DNA of 64,000 bases from assembly GCF_000686845.1 (NCBI RefSeq), contig NZ_JMLS01000028.1, forward strand, positions 39,932 to 103,931. Reading direction: 5' to 3'. Shown in pieces: positions 17,740 through 27,050 of the stretch (positions within the stretch are counted from its first letter, which is position 1; each line of letters begins with the position of its first letter). Made by a program: the position numbers and the translations under genes. The notes under the pieces are model-generated. The model had not been told where the DNA came from, did no database searches, and saw only the letters and a list, made by a program, of their open reading frames with translations. Source of the stretch: Paenibacillus sp. UNC451MF. GTDB lineage: Bacteria > Bacillota > Bacilli > Paenibacillales > NBRC-103111.

Positions 17740-18417
17740 ATGAAAAAAGTGCTGCTTATTGAAGACGAAAAAAACCTGGCGATGTTTATTGAACTCGAGC
17801 TTCTGCATGAATCTTTCTCCGTTACTGTCGCTAATGACGGTCGGAAAGGCGTAGAGCTGGCGCTTGAACAAGAATGGGATATGATCCTGCTTGATATCAT
17901 GCTGCCAGGTCTGAACGGTCTAGATGTGTGCCGCCGAGTCCGTGAAGCCAAAAAAACGCCTATTATCATGCTTACAGCTAGAGACAGTGTTGTTGACCGC
18001 GTATCTGGATTGGACAGTGGTGCTGACGATTACATTCCGAAGCCTTTTGCAATTGAGGAATTATTAGCCCGCATGCGCTCGTTGTTCAGAAGAGTCGATA
18101 TGGCGGACGAGCCTGGATCCCATCAGCTTATTTCCTGCGGCGATATCGTGATCGATCTGGATGCAAGAAAAGTGATGAGAGGAGAAGAACCGATTGAGCT
18201 GACCAAGCGGGAATTCGATCTACTCGTTATTTTCGTGCAAAATCCAAACATCGTGATGTCTCGAGACTTGCTGCTCGATCGGGTGTGGGGATTTGATTCC
18301 GAGGTGGAGACGAATGTTGTAGATGTGTATGTTCGTTACTTGAGAAATAAACTGGATCCTAAAGGCAAGGAGCGCTTTATCGAGACAGTTAGAGGAATCG
18401 GGTATGTAATGAGATGA
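17740..18417 (+). CDS. OmpR-family response regulator
   Basis: 225 residues: receiver domain (1-115) with phosphoacceptor Asp52 (LLDIMLPG), Thr79 and Lys101 (YIPKPF), then a winged-helix domain with the typical ELTKREFDLLVIFVQ and VVDVYVRYLRNKLDP. It overlaps the sensor kinase gene by ATGA. Its position between DedA and PAP2 remnants suggests that it once controlled lipid-carrier recycling genes (inference). Confidence 0.92.
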   Translation: MKKVLLIEDEKNLAMFIELELLHESFSVTVANDGRKGVELALEQEWDMILLDIMLPGLNGLDVCRRVREAKKTPIIMLTARDSVVDRVSGLDSGADDYIPKPFAIEELLARMRSLFRRVDMADEPGSHQLISCGDIVIDLDARKVMRGEEPIELTKREFDLLVIFVQNPNIVMSRDLLLDRVWGFDSEVETNVVDVYVRYLRNKLDPKGKERFIETVRGIGYVMR

Positions 18418-19850
18418 AGAGAGTGGTCCGACAATGGGTTGCTGGATTGACCATCAAGTGGAAAATGGTGTTATGGTCCTCCTTTATGCTTATCGTTTTG
18501 TTCACAGCCTATAATTTTGCGCAATATGCAGCAGTCAATCAATGGATGGTCAAGCAGGAGAAAGCTTCGATTCAAAAAACAATGACTCAACTGGTGGATT
18601 ATTTTCAAGAAAAAATCCCCTTAAACGACACCAAAATCAAGAGCAGCGCAAATTTTCTAGAGAAACTGAACGAACATAATCAATTGATCCGTATTCTTGA
18701 CGAGCACGGAATACCAATAATAACCATAACAGATCAAATGCCCGAATCGTATGTAACCCCTCAGACTGTTGATCGAGAAATGCTGCTGAGTCTATGGCAT
18801 TATGAAGACCATCTGTTGGTTATGCGGAGTCCGCTAATCTCCGGTGACTTTCGGGGAACGATTGAAATCGTTAACAATTTGGAGACGTTTGATCAATTTA
18901 CAGCAATGATTTTTTGGGTGATGATTCTAGCTGGTTGCGGGTCCGTCCTGTTAAGTGCTCTGGGAGGCTATCTTCTGGTGAAGCAGTTTCTTAAACCGGT
19001 GCAGTCTCTGGCTGATGCAATTCGCAATGTGAAACAAAAGGGGCTTCACGAACGGGTCGAACAGCACGGAGACAAGGACGAACTTAGTCGGCTTGCAGCA
19101 TTATTTAACGATCTTATGAGTGAGTTGGAAACGTCGTTCAAGCAGCAGAAACAGTTTGTTGAGGATGCTTCGCATGAGTTGCGTACTCCGATTTCCATCA
19201 TTAAGGGTCATCTTTCTCTATTGGACCGCTGGGGGAAAAGCGATCCACAGATACTGGATAAATCGTTAACTGCTTCACTTCAAGAATTGAACCGGTTGGA
19301 AGGCATTGTACAAGAACTTCTGGCGCTTTCCCGTTCTGAAAATGAGCTATTAGCTGAAGAAATCACATTACTGAAGCCAGAACGCCTGCTTGAGAGGACG
19401 GTCAGACGATTTACTGTTCTCCATCCCAAGATGCAGTTTCAGGTCGACCTTTCTTCAATAGGAGAAGACACCATGATTAGGATGATACCTCATCATTTGG
19501 AACAAGTACTGCTTATTTTGTTAGATAATGCAGTGAAATATTCAAAGGAAGGTACAACCATCGCCATTAGCGGCAGAAGGCAGACTGATGCGTTGATAGT
19601 GGAAGTTCACGATCAGGGGATCGGTATTCCTCCTGAAGACTTACCTCATGTTTTCGATCGATTCTATCGGGTTGATAAGGCTAGAAGCCGGGAACAGGGA
19701 GGGACAGGCTTAGGCTTGGCCATTGCCAAACGGCTTGTTGAAGACAATGGAGGAGTCATCTCCATAGCAAGTGTGTGGCAGCAAGGAACCAAGGTTAGTT
19801 TGTCATTCCCACTAACTAGCTTCAAAGACTTAAAGTTTGACCCTGTTTGA
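18414..19850 (+). CDS. HAMP-containing sensor histidine kinase
   Basis: 478 residues: membrane segment about 18-36, extracytoplasmic sensor region about 37-160, second membrane segment about 164-190, HAMP linker, H-box DASHELRTPISI with His254, then the ATPase domain with NAVKYS, DQGIGIPPEDL and GTGLGLAIAKRLV boxes. The architecture and all catalytic boxes are intact. It forms an overlapping pair with the response regulator upstream. The ligand is unknown. Confidence 0.92.
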   Translation: MKRVVRQWVAGLTIKWKMVLWSSFMLIVLFTAYNFAQYAAVNQWMVKQEKASIQKTMTQLVDYFQEKIPLNDTKIKSSANFLEKLNEHNQLIRILDEHGIPIITITDQMPESYVTPQTVDREMLLSLWHYEDHLLVMRSPLISGDFRGTIEIVNNLETFDQFTAMIFWVMILAGCGSVLLSALGGYLLVKQFLKPVQSLADAIRNVKQKGLHERVEQHGDKDELSRLAALFNDLMSELETSFKQQKQFVEDASHELRTPISIIKGHLSLLDRWGKSDPQILDKSLTASLQELNRLEGIVQELLALSRSENELLAEEITLLKPERLLERTVRRFTVLHPKMQFQVDLSSIGEDTMIRMIPHHLEQVLLILLDNAVKYSKEGTTIAISGRRQTDALIVEVHDQGIGIPPEDLPHVFDRFYRVDKARSREQGGTGLGLAIAKRLVEDNGGVISIASVWQQGTKVSLSFPLTSFKDLKFDPV

Positions 19851-19864
19851 ATAAAGAGTAAATG

Positions 19865-20087
19865 GTGGTTCCAAGCGATCATGCGATGGGAGCATTCGCG
19901 AAAGCTACAACATTCTGGCTGCACAAACCACGGATAGGAATAGTATAGCTGGCCGCGGCGGCCTGCATTGGACTATCGCGGGTATGCACGGGAGTTCATT
20001 ATCCTCTGGATGTGATAACAGGCGTGGTATGAAGGGCTTGAATACAGACTATGGGATAAGATAAGAAAAAAGAGAAGCGCACTTTGA
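19865..20087 (+). pseudogene. PAP2-type phosphatase remnant (lipid or undecaprenyl pyrophosphate phosphatase)
   Basis: The frame beginning VPSDHAMGAFAKATTF matches the PSDH motif of PAP2 phosphatases (BcrC/UppP type). It is interrupted by a TAG after RIGIV, then continues with the second motif region (GLSRVCTGVHYPLDVITG, the SR...HYPLD block). A frameshift follows, and the usual basic tail (EGLEYRLWDKIRKK) runs to a stop at 20087. The N-terminal membrane part is gone. So the gene is clearly decayed, right behind the kinase gene. Confidence 0.72.
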
Positions 20088-20179
20088 ATTCTTAATGACT
20101 ACCCGGGAATGAAGATGCTAATATCAGGAAAACTTACTGGTGAGCCGAAAATTATGGTTTTAAGAGGTGAACCTATTTT

Positions 20180-20836
20180 GTGGAGCAGCAGCCGCAGCCA
20201 TCATCCCAAACACGACTAATAAGCGTGATCAGTCTAGTACTCATCATCATAGTCATAGCCCTGTACATTTATTTACTGCGTATCGGGGAAGCGCAGCGTC
20301 TGCTGGGAGCCGTCCGACATATGGGCTTTATCGGTATCGTATTCGGAATCCTCATCCAGACGATCGTTAACATATTGCCTGTACCTGGAGAGTTCACTTC
20401 TATCGTTCTTATGGAAATTTACGGACCGATCTGGGGAGGCGTATACTCCTGGATCGGAGGACTTATGGGTGCAATTGGTGCCATGTTTTTGACCAAGTGG
20501 ATCACCAAGCCGTTTTTCGGTCAGCTGACCCGTCCTTTTTTGGATAAAGTAAGACAGCTCGTACATCGGCGAGAATCATACGGATTGCTCCTTCTGCGGT
20601 TTGTTCCGTTAGTGCCTTATCATTTCGTAAATTACACGGCCGGATTGCTGAATGTAAAAACATGGGTATTTATATGGACGACTGCGGTAGGCATCCTGCC
20701 TTATACCATTGCTATGAGTGGTATTTATGCCGGTGTAAGTCAAGGTTCGCTTAAGTGGGGCCTTATTGGAGCTGGAGTGTTTGTGTTGCTCTTTGGGATT
20801 AGCCTCATTGTAAAGAAAAGAAAGCAAAGCTTATGA
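20180..20836 (+). CDS. TVP38/TMEM64-family (VTT/DedA superfamily) membrane protein
   Basis: 218 residues, GTG start with GAGGTG at suitable spacing. About five to six membrane segments; the family core is visible as LPVPGEFTSIVLMEIYGPIWGG and LLRFVPLVPYHFVNYTAGLLNV. Members are thought to transport or scramble lipids or small solutes; function here is not known. It lies behind the two-component system and PAP2 remnant, and ahead of a cell-wall hydrolase. Confidence 0.82.
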   Translation: MEQQPQPSSQTRLISVISLVLIIIVIALYIYLLRIGEAQRLLGAVRHMGFIGIVFGILIQTIVNILPVPGEFTSIVLMEIYGPIWGGVYSWIGGLMGAIGAMFLTKWITKPFFGQLTRPFLDKVRQLVHRRESYGLLLLRFVPLVPYHFVNYTAGLLNVKTWVFIWTTAVGILPYTIAMSGIYAGVSQGSLKWGLIGAGVFVLLFGISLIVKKRKQSL

Positions 20837-20889
20837 TGCACACGATAATAGAATCTATCACGACTAATACCTAGAGAGGGGATATTCCA

Positions 20890-21408
20890 ATGAAAAAATT
20901 GATTGCCTTAGTAGTGGCCACCTTCCTTGCATTTAGCTCCTTGGGTACCGTATCAGCAGCAGTACCGAGTTCAACTAAGCTATCTTCTCAGCAGCAGAAG
21001 CTTATCAGCGTAGGTAAGACCCAATTGGGAGTTCCTTGGAAATACGGTACGATGAAGCCAGGTATTGGCTTTGATTGCTCAAACTTCACTTCTTGGGTGT
21101 ATAACAAGGCACTGGGAATTAAATTCACTAGCTCATCTAGAAGTCAGCGTTACACAACATCACTAGGTACGCCAGTAAAAATAGATAAAAATAATAAATT
21201 CAAAAATCTGCAAGTCGGAGACCTGTTGTTCTTCGCTAATTCAAGTGATGCCGGTGGTGGCGCTCATGTAGGCCTCTATGCTGGTGAGAAAAATGGTAAG
21301 CATTATGTCCTTCAAGAAGGCGGCGGACGCGGTAAAGTCACTTATGAGCCGATGGAAGGAACATGGTTTGCCAGCAAGCTGGTTTATGCCAAACGCATCT
21401 TAAAGTAA
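20890..21408 (+). CDS. Secreted NlpC/P60-family peptidase
   Basis: 172 residues with a cleavable signal peptide (hydrophobic core 4-22, likely cleavage after VSA-A at 24). The NlpC/P60 domain has catalytic Cys63 in GFDCSNFTSWVY, His126 in GGAHVGLYAG, and a polar third residue near His138. It should cut gamma-D-glutamyl-diamino acid or related bonds in peptidoglycan peptides. It has no LysM or SH3 binding domain. A GAGAGGGG site precedes the ATG and a terminator follows. Confidence 0.88.
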   Translation: MKKLIALVVATFLAFSSLGTVSAAVPSSTKLSSQQQKLISVGKTQLGVPWKYGTMKPGIGFDCSNFTSWVYNKALGIKFTSSSRSQRYTTSLGTPVKIDKNNKFKNLQVGDLLFFANSSDAGGGAHVGLYAGEKNGKHYVLQEGGGRGKVTYEPMEGTWFASKLVYAKRILK

Positions 21409-21440
21409 ATAGTCGTTATTCTCATATCTATTGTTTGTTA

Positions 21441-21470
21441 ACGCTGTCGAGAGCTCTCGGCAGCGTTTTG
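21441..21470 (+). terminator. Intrinsic terminator after the NlpC/P60 gene
   Basis: A 26-base near-perfect palindrome (ACGCTGTCGAGAG with CTCTCGGCAGCGT, one G-T pair) is followed by TTTT. The remaining 325 bases to 21795 hold no gene I can support; a 73-codon frame at 21602-21823 has no ribosome binding site. Confidence 0.85.
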
Positions 21471-21795
21471 CATGTCTGTTTGTGTATGAGCAAGAAGTAT
21501 CTCACAATAATGCAGATGAAAAAGGTTACATTGTGACAACCGTTTCCAGTCATGTCATTCAGGTCAAACGAGCCATTTGATTATTCAAATATGTACGTTC
21601 ATTGGAAGCTGAGTATCTTCGCTTTTTTTATCCCTTTTTGTTCAACAGGATTTTTACTAAAAACATGCATATAAAGTTAATTGATCAATATAGCTTGCCT
21701 ACGCTTCATCAATCATTTTTTGAAAACGCTGATGATGATAAAACCGGTAAAGTAACTATACTTTTCATTAGACAGGCGATAATGTTTGTTAAAAA

Positions 21796-22965
21796 TTACG
21801 ACACCTTTGCTTTTTCAGTTTGAACATTAGTTTTTAATGATGATCTAATTAATAAGTGCCCAAGTTTTATTGAAGGAAACTCCACAGCATAATACATAAT
21901 GCTCGCTACAATAAATGATAAAACAAAAGAAATTGCTAAAATCATTTCAAATGATAAAATTTCATGAAGAATGTAAGTCATTGAAAGAATTACAATCATA
22001 TGGTACAAATACAAACTATAAGAAATCTTTCCTACAAAATTAACCGGCTTAAATAATAATGCCGCTTTAATTGTCTTTGAATTAAGGCTAAAAATTATGA
22101 ATATAGAACCACCAAAAGCAATTGCCCAATCATTGATAATAAATGAATGAAACATTGATTTGTTCGGCATGATTAACCAAACATACATATATGCAACGAA
22201 ACCGATCGCCAAAAATGATACTTTAATTACTCTATTCAACCTTTTATAAAAAACACTAATTACATTCCGATACTTGGCTAAAATGATACCTAGAATAAAA
22301 AACGCAGAATAATGAGGTGTCATAAGATAGGAGGAGTAGCCAGTGAATCTAGTTATATCATAATGAAAGAATTTAAGTAAGAAATAATATGTCAATAAGA
22401 ATAGAACAGGAATAGAGAACATGAAAACCAAATTCCACTTCCATTCTCTCTTAAGAACAGTGAACATAATTAACGGAAATAGAATTGAAATCCTCATCTC
22501 ATGAATAAGTGACCAAAGAACAGGATTAAGCGTCATCGTATCCGTCTCCGCCAATAAAAAAAGATGTTCTATGAACAATTGAATTGTTATAGGCTTTGAC
22601 CAAATATAATTAAACCACTTACTCAACTCTGATATTTCCTTATAGTACAATAGGTTCATCAATAAAATGCAATTAAGAACTGATATTGCACTAGGAATTA
22701 AGATTCTACATACTCTTCGAATTATGTAATCTTTATAATTTACCTGCTTTTTAGCAAGATAAGGCAGAGACAAAACGAATCCGCTTAAGATAAAAAACAA
22801 AATTACAGATTCGTGCCCTAACCAAAAAATATGAAGAGGCGTATAATTTAATTTTTCAAAGATATTGCCCCCTAACAGAATAATTGAGATATGTGCTAAA
22901 ACAACCGATGTAGCAGCTATACCCCTTAACGAATCCATTTCTTCATACCGCGTGTTAACTTTCAA
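21796..22965 (-). CDS. Acyltransferase 3 family membrane protein (OafA/YrhL type)
   Basis: 389 residues from the TTG at 22965; the GGAGGGG at 22971-22977 lies just upstream, inside a longer open frame that starts at 22992. About ten membrane segments. Family marks are RYEEMDSLRGIAATSVVLAH near the start, SVILFFILSGFVLSLPYL and LFLLAETDTMTLNPVLWSLIHEM. Members O-acylate polysaccharides, peptidoglycan or lipids at the membrane. It is A/T-rich compared with its neighbours and stands alone, which may reflect transfer. Confidence 0.86.
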   Translation of the reverse strand: MKVNTRYEEMDSLRGIAATSVVLAHISIILLGGNIFEKLNYTPLHIFWLGHESVILFFILSGFVLSLPYLAKKQVNYKDYIIRRVCRILIPSAISVLNCILLMNLLYYKEISELSKWFNYIWSKPITIQLFIEHLFLLAETDTMTLNPVLWSLIHEMRISILFPLIMFTVLKREWKWNLVFMFSIPVLFLLTYYFLLKFFHYDITRFTGYSSYLMTPHYSAFFILGIILAKYRNVISVFYKRLNRVIKVSFLAIGFVAYMYVWLIMPNKSMFHSFIINDWAIAFGGSIFIIFSLNSKTIKAALLFKPVNFVGKISYSLYLYHMIVILSMTYILHEILSFEMILAISFVLSFIVASIMYYAVEFPSIKLGHLLIRSSLKTNVQTEKAKVS

Positions 22966-22992
22966 GATACCCCCTCCAATACTAACGAACAC

Positions 22993-23444
22993 TTTGTTCT
23001 TTATAAAGAATATCCGGTGTTAATATCCACGTCAATATGATTAAGTAATTTGTATAGTGTTGTATGGAATATATCAATGGATAACAAACATTAAACTGAA
23101 TGTTTGTATCCAAAAGAAGATGTAACCTCGAAAAGGTTCTCAAGTTATTTATGCTTTTTTAGTAAGTATCGCGGAAAAGGACTAGGATCCAAAGCAGGCA
23201 AGGAGAACGACAGGATCCGTTGATTATGAAATTCTCCCTGTAACAACGGGAGATTTTTTTTATTGACGTATTCGTTTAGAACAATTCGGTATGCAATAAC
23301 TAGCCATTAGTTTCAAGACCTTTTTGAAGACCATCGGTCCTATTTATATAGGCAATTGAGCTTATTTTCGTTGGCACCTTGCTCAATTATGATTAAATAG
23401 TAATAAATACCAGTATTAATTGAATTTAATGTGAGAAGTAAGAA
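22993..23444. other. Intergenic region with an orphan terminator
   Basis: No gene is supported in this 450-base stretch. AGGATCC occurs twice, near 23187 and 23211, and the only clear structure is the plus-strand terminator at 23233-23261, which has no gene before it. It may mark a lost gene or a small RNA. Confidence 0.3.
23233..23261 (+). terminator. Orphan intrinsic terminator
   Basis: TCTCCC and GGGAGA pair around a 9-base loop and are followed by T8. No plus-strand gene lies within 1.8 kb upstream; only the minus-strand acyltransferase is there. Confidence 0.7.
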
Positions 23445-23768
23445 ATGGATTGGAAATGCGTGGACTGCTATAAGTTGGCCAAAGAAAACGCTAGATATTT
23501 CCGGAAATTGTTAGAGGGGAGGGGACTGCGGTTGAGAACCTTCGGTTTCATTCTCACTCTGATCGGATTTCTGGTATGCCTTGCCACAGCCGCATTGTGG
23601 ATCTGGCTCAACGCGTTTGCCTGCGGCATGAGCCCAAACGGGTGCAACAGTTTTAGTTTACACTGGGAGGACACTGAAGCCCTTGCTTACTTTATTCCGC
23701 CATTCGTACTCGGGTGTTTACTAACCGTTGCGGGGGTATTCACGATTATTAACAATCGAAAAGTCTGA
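23445..23768 (+). CDS. Small membrane protein of unknown function
   Basis: 107 residues with two membrane segments (about 34-54 and 83-103) and a cysteine-containing loop between them (FACGMSPNGCNSF). The family is not recognised. The ATG at 23445 has only a weak site. A TTG at 23532 (residue 30) has a much stronger GAGGGGAGGGG at good spacing and would start directly at the first membrane segment, giving 78 residues. The longer form would add a charged N-terminus with CVDC. Either start is possible. Confidence 0.55.
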   Translation: MDWKCVDCYKLAKENARYFRKLLEGRGLRLRTFGFILTLIGFLVCLATAALWIWLNAFACGMSPNGCNSFSLHWEDTEALAYFIPPFVLGCLLTVAGVFTIINNRKV

Positions 23769-23798
23769 CTAGCTCGGCAGAAACGGTTCATAATTAAT

Positions 23799-23835
23799 GC
23801 CCTTTTGATTCCTATTGGGGAGAAAAAGGGCTTTA
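23799..23835 (+). terminator. Intrinsic terminator after the small membrane protein
   Basis: GCCCTTTT...TTCC pairs with GGGGAG...AAAAGGGC around TATT, followed by a short T tract. Confidence 0.65.
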
Positions 23836-23949
23836 TAGTTTACTTTCTCATCATTTTGATGTTGCTGCTATCTTAATAAATAGCTATGAGTATCGGACAA
23901 GTTGGCATTTTACATGTATTTTCATGCAAATGTGGAGGGGGCATTTTCT

Positions 23950-24624
23950 ATGAGAAGTTGGGCAGCGGCAAAGCTACCAGAACCAGCGAGCTTAAAAGAG
24001 CGGATGAAGATCATGGCAGCGCTGGATGCGATTTTATGCGAAGAAAATTGGCTTCGGGTTCACCGTTATGAGCATGCCTGGAAGCCGGGAGTGGATCTGG
24101 GTGTGATAGAGAACGGTGCCGGGGATCATCTGTATGTTTTGTTTATGAAAGAAGGCGTTCTCGTTAAAGGCTTTGACCATGAGTCTCCGCTCAGCCCGCA
24201 TGCTAGGGAAGATGGGCGGATCTGTCCGGGCATGTATGATGAGCTGCCGGAAGACGTGCTTGCAATCCTTCAGAACAACAGCGAATTCCTTGAAGAAGAA
24301 GACGTAACCTTCTGCATATGGCGAATGAAAGCCGATTCCACATGGCGAAGCGGTGAATGGGATGGTTTGGATGAGGTGGACGAAAGCGACAGGGATGGGG
24401 GAGCAGCTTTTTTATTCGGCTATTTGAAAGAGTCAGCCGTGAACTACGTGGAATGGGCGGAAGGTTATTTCGGCCTGGAAAAACCGCTCCCGCTTGATGT
24501 TGTCAGCCAAATTTATCAAGGTTCCCGTATAGAGGAGGACTGGATTGCGACTTTGAATCCTGAGAGAAAAGTTCAGGAAGTGCTGCTTGAGTTGAACAAA
24601 ATCGGGTTCAGCAACCTAGGATAA
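23950..24624 (+). CDS. Hypothetical protein at the head of an immunity-like cluster
   Basis: 224 residues from the ATG at 23950, chosen for the GGAGGGGG site eight or so bases upstream. It is a soluble, acidic protein rich in Trp and Glu (EEEDVTFCIWRMKADSTWR, WDGLDEVDESDRDGGAAF). I do not recognise the family. It sits before a series of SMI1/KNR4 and Imm22-like genes on the same strand, so it may be another immunity protein; that is inference from context only. Confidence 0.65.
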   Translation: MRSWAAAKLPEPASLKERMKIMAALDAILCEENWLRVHRYEHAWKPGVDLGVIENGAGDHLYVLFMKEGVLVKGFDHESPLSPHAREDGRICPGMYDELPEDVLAILQNNSEFLEEEDVTFCIWRMKADSTWRSGEWDGLDEVDESDRDGGAAFLFGYLKESAVNYVEWAEGYFGLEKPLPLDVVSQIYQGSRIEEDWIATLNPERKVQEVLLELNKIGFSNLG

Positions 24625-24780
24625 CTTGGCTTGTTTTCATGTTTTCTGGCGCCGATGAGGTGTGACTACACTACAGAGCGTTCGAAGTGGCCGCTGAGCT
24701 TTTTAAAGTTGAAATCCTATAATAAAATATTCGGGACACCTGTTACCAGATTTTGCTAATGGCGGGGAAGGTGACCCATA

Positions 24781-26466
24781 ATGGAGGGACAAACAATAGT
24801 TGCGACAATAGCCGATGAAATATTCGAAATAATGAACGAATGGTTCGATCAAATCGAAAAGAAGGACGCCGCCACGATTGTACGACGCACTTCCTTGCAG
24901 ATCGGCATACATGATTATGCCCGTTTCGATTATAACGAAGGAAAAATCCGTGTATTTTCATTCGACGATGATTTTAGTTCGCCGGAATGCCAACACAAAG
25001 GCTTACGGCCGACGGAGCCGCTCACAAAGGAAAAGATTACGAACGAACTGCTGCCGTTGATAGAAGAAAGGCTTCTGAGCCGCATTAAGTCTTATGATAG
25101 CAACCCTTTGCTTCATTACCGCTTTAAGATTGTTGCAAAATTTACCGCAGCCGATGGTCCATTTGATGTCACAGTGGTGGATTATGTCAATGAAAGCAAG
25201 AGAGCAGTGCTGCTGGAACGGATTAATAACTACATACAGTATAATCTCGAAGCCAAAGCCTTTCCGACAGTTCCACTGGAAAGCTTCTTCCTATCCAATC
25301 ATTTGGTTGATCCCGGTTTGTTTCCTACGTTAGATGTAAAGGAAATATTGCGTATATACGACAGGGTCATGGAGTTGAATAAGAAAAACAAGGCGAAGCT
25401 GGACGAGCATAGGGCTACGTTCATTCGCGCTTTTCGTAACTGGACCGAAACTGAATTTCTTCCTCTCTATTTTTACTGTACGAAACAGAACTGGGGACTT
25501 CCTACCTATGCAAAAAAGGATGGGATTAATCTAGCTGGCATCGATCCACATCAAATGGAGCTCGCGTTACAAACGGCTATCATGATCATTAAGTATGAGC
25601 CGAATTATAGCAGAAACACAGGTATCGAAATGTTGGAGCTGCTGAAAGAACTGGGCAGCGTCAAGGCGGAGCGGGCCATGAAGGACGGCAGCGGTACGTT
25701 TGACACAGCCGATGTTGGTTTTAAGGATGAACGGCTAGAATGCCGGGCTAATGATATATTTTCGACGATTACGGTTCATATCAAGGATGAATGCGCGGAC
25801 AGCTATGCGAAGGCGATCGATTTTATTTGCAACCTGCTGAACAAAGGCTTCTCCAAAAGCTATCAGATCAAACTGAAATCCCAGTCCAAGCAGTTGCTGC
25901 CCATCCCTGGGTTGGCCAAATCGCAAACACATCGTTTCTTCGCCAACGCCCTGCAATATAGAGAGCTGTTTCCTAAGCTTGAAGTCTATGCGCGATCAGC
26001 TATGGCCGAACACGAATGGTACGACGACACGGAAGGGGAGAAAAATTGCATGCCCGGCACCTATGCTGTATTCGGCTTGGGGCTGGCAGATAAGCAGCAT
26101 TTCCCGTTAGTACAAACCTATTTGAGCCTTGTGGATCAGGAGCATCAAAATGTACAGCAGTCGTTCACGCTGGCGCTTATACAACATTACGGCATCGACT
26201 CGACGTCACTTCCAATCGTCGTAGCTTGCTTAATGCGGTGTAACGAAGGTAAGTTCGTCAAGGAGCGGGCCCAATTCGAAAGCACCCAAAATTTGCAGGT
26301 ACTGTTGACGCTTATGGAACCATTCGACTCGTATGAGGCCGAGCATCTGATATATATGATCTGGGGTAGCAAGAAGAACCTACAGGCGAGAGCTCGGAAG
26401 GAAAAAGACGAAGATCAGCAGCGTTTGTTCACGGACATACTGGCATTAATGGACAAACGCAAGTAA
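24781..26466 (+). CDS. Large hypothetical protein (possibly DUF6138) in the immunity-like cluster
   Basis: 561 residues, soluble, no signal or membrane segment. From memory it resembles the DUF6138 family of Bacillales, but I cannot confirm this. A helical C-terminal half carries features such as AEHEWYDDTEGEKNCMPGTYAVFGLG. It is followed after 13 bases by the SMI1/KNR4 gene with a GGGGGAC site, so the two are likely co-transcribed. The size is unusual for an immunity protein; it could be an effector partner or a scaffold. Confidence 0.6.
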   Translation: MEGQTIVATIADEIFEIMNEWFDQIEKKDAATIVRRTSLQIGIHDYARFDYNEGKIRVFSFDDDFSSPECQHKGLRPTEPLTKEKITNELLPLIEERLLSRIKSYDSNPLLHYRFKIVAKFTAADGPFDVTVVDYVNESKRAVLLERINNYIQYNLEAKAFPTVPLESFFLSNHLVDPGLFPTLDVKEILRIYDRVMELNKKNKAKLDEHRATFIRAFRNWTETEFLPLYFYCTKQNWGLPTYAKKDGINLAGIDPHQMELALQTAIMIIKYEPNYSRNTGIEMLELLKELGSVKAERAMKDGSGTFDTADVGFKDERLECRANDIFSTITVHIKDECADSYAKAIDFICNLLNKGFSKSYQIKLKSQSKQLLPIPGLAKSQTHRFFANALQYRELFPKLEVYARSAMAEHEWYDDTEGEKNCMPGTYAVFGLGLADKQHFPLVQTYLSLVDQEHQNVQQSFTLALIQHYGIDSTSLPIVVACLMRCNEGKFVKERAQFESTQNLQVLLTLMEPFDSYEAEHLIYMIWGSKKNLQARARKEKDEDQQRLFTDILALMDKRK

Positions 26467-26479
26467 GGGGGACAACTTC

Positions 26480-26926
26480 ATGTTGAAAGATGAGCTCATG
26501 GAACGTCTTTATCATTTTTTCGGCAAAGAGGACAATACATCTCTCGTCGCTGTACCTGCAAATGACGAACAAATTGCCGATGCGGAGCTTCGCTTGCATG
26601 TGACCTTCCATGCGGATTATATCCAATTCATCAAGGCATTCGGCGGAGGGTATGCAGGATTGCCCGTACACGCATTCTCCAACGGCAATGTGTTTGGGAA
26701 TGAAACGGTCGTTGAATTGACAATGGAGTTTAGACAACAGTTCATGGGGAGTGCAGCGGGAAAGCAACTGCAGGACGGTTATGTTATTTCGATGAATGGT
26801 TGCGGCGATCCCATCATGCTCAATTCCAAAGAGGAAGTACTCATCTGTTACCATGATTCGGGTGAGATGGATGTTGTGGCAAGATCGTTCGCCGAGCTCA
26901 TTGAGAGTAACTTCTACGAGTGGTAG
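26480..26926 (+). CDS. SMI1/KNR4 (SUKH) family protein
   Basis: 148 residues. The SUKH-fold pattern is clear: VAVPANDEQIADAELRLHVTFHADYIQFIKAFGGGY, then GNGNVFGNETVVELT-like strands and SMNGCGDPIMLNSKEEV. SUKH proteins commonly neutralise polymorphic nuclease or deaminase toxins (established for the superfamily). No toxin gene is adjacent. It probably belongs to one transcript with the large gene upstream. Confidence 0.82.
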   Translation: MLKDELMERLYHFFGKEDNTSLVAVPANDEQIADAELRLHVTFHADYIQFIKAFGGGYAGLPVHAFSNGNVFGNETVVELTMEFRQQFMGSAAGKQLQDGYVISMNGCGDPIMLNSKEEVLICYHDSGEMDVVARSFAELIESNFYEW

Positions 26927-27050
26927 CAGCTGACCTGTCGATCCGGACGGTCAGTCAGACACGGATGTGTTGGATGCGGAAAAGAACCGAGCAATTTAAT
27001 GCCTGTTTATGTATTCCAATAACTGAACAAACAAGGCAGGTGTAGTCAAG

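Noticed and set aside
21475..21580. Open frame with EKGYIVTTVSSHVIQVKRAI after the NlpC/P60 terminator
   Set aside because: About 35 codons with no start or family match; could be a remnant but cannot be shown.
21602..21823. 73-codon open frame on the plus strand
   Set aside because: No ribosome binding site, no recognisable protein pattern, and it overlaps the end of the acyltransferase gene.
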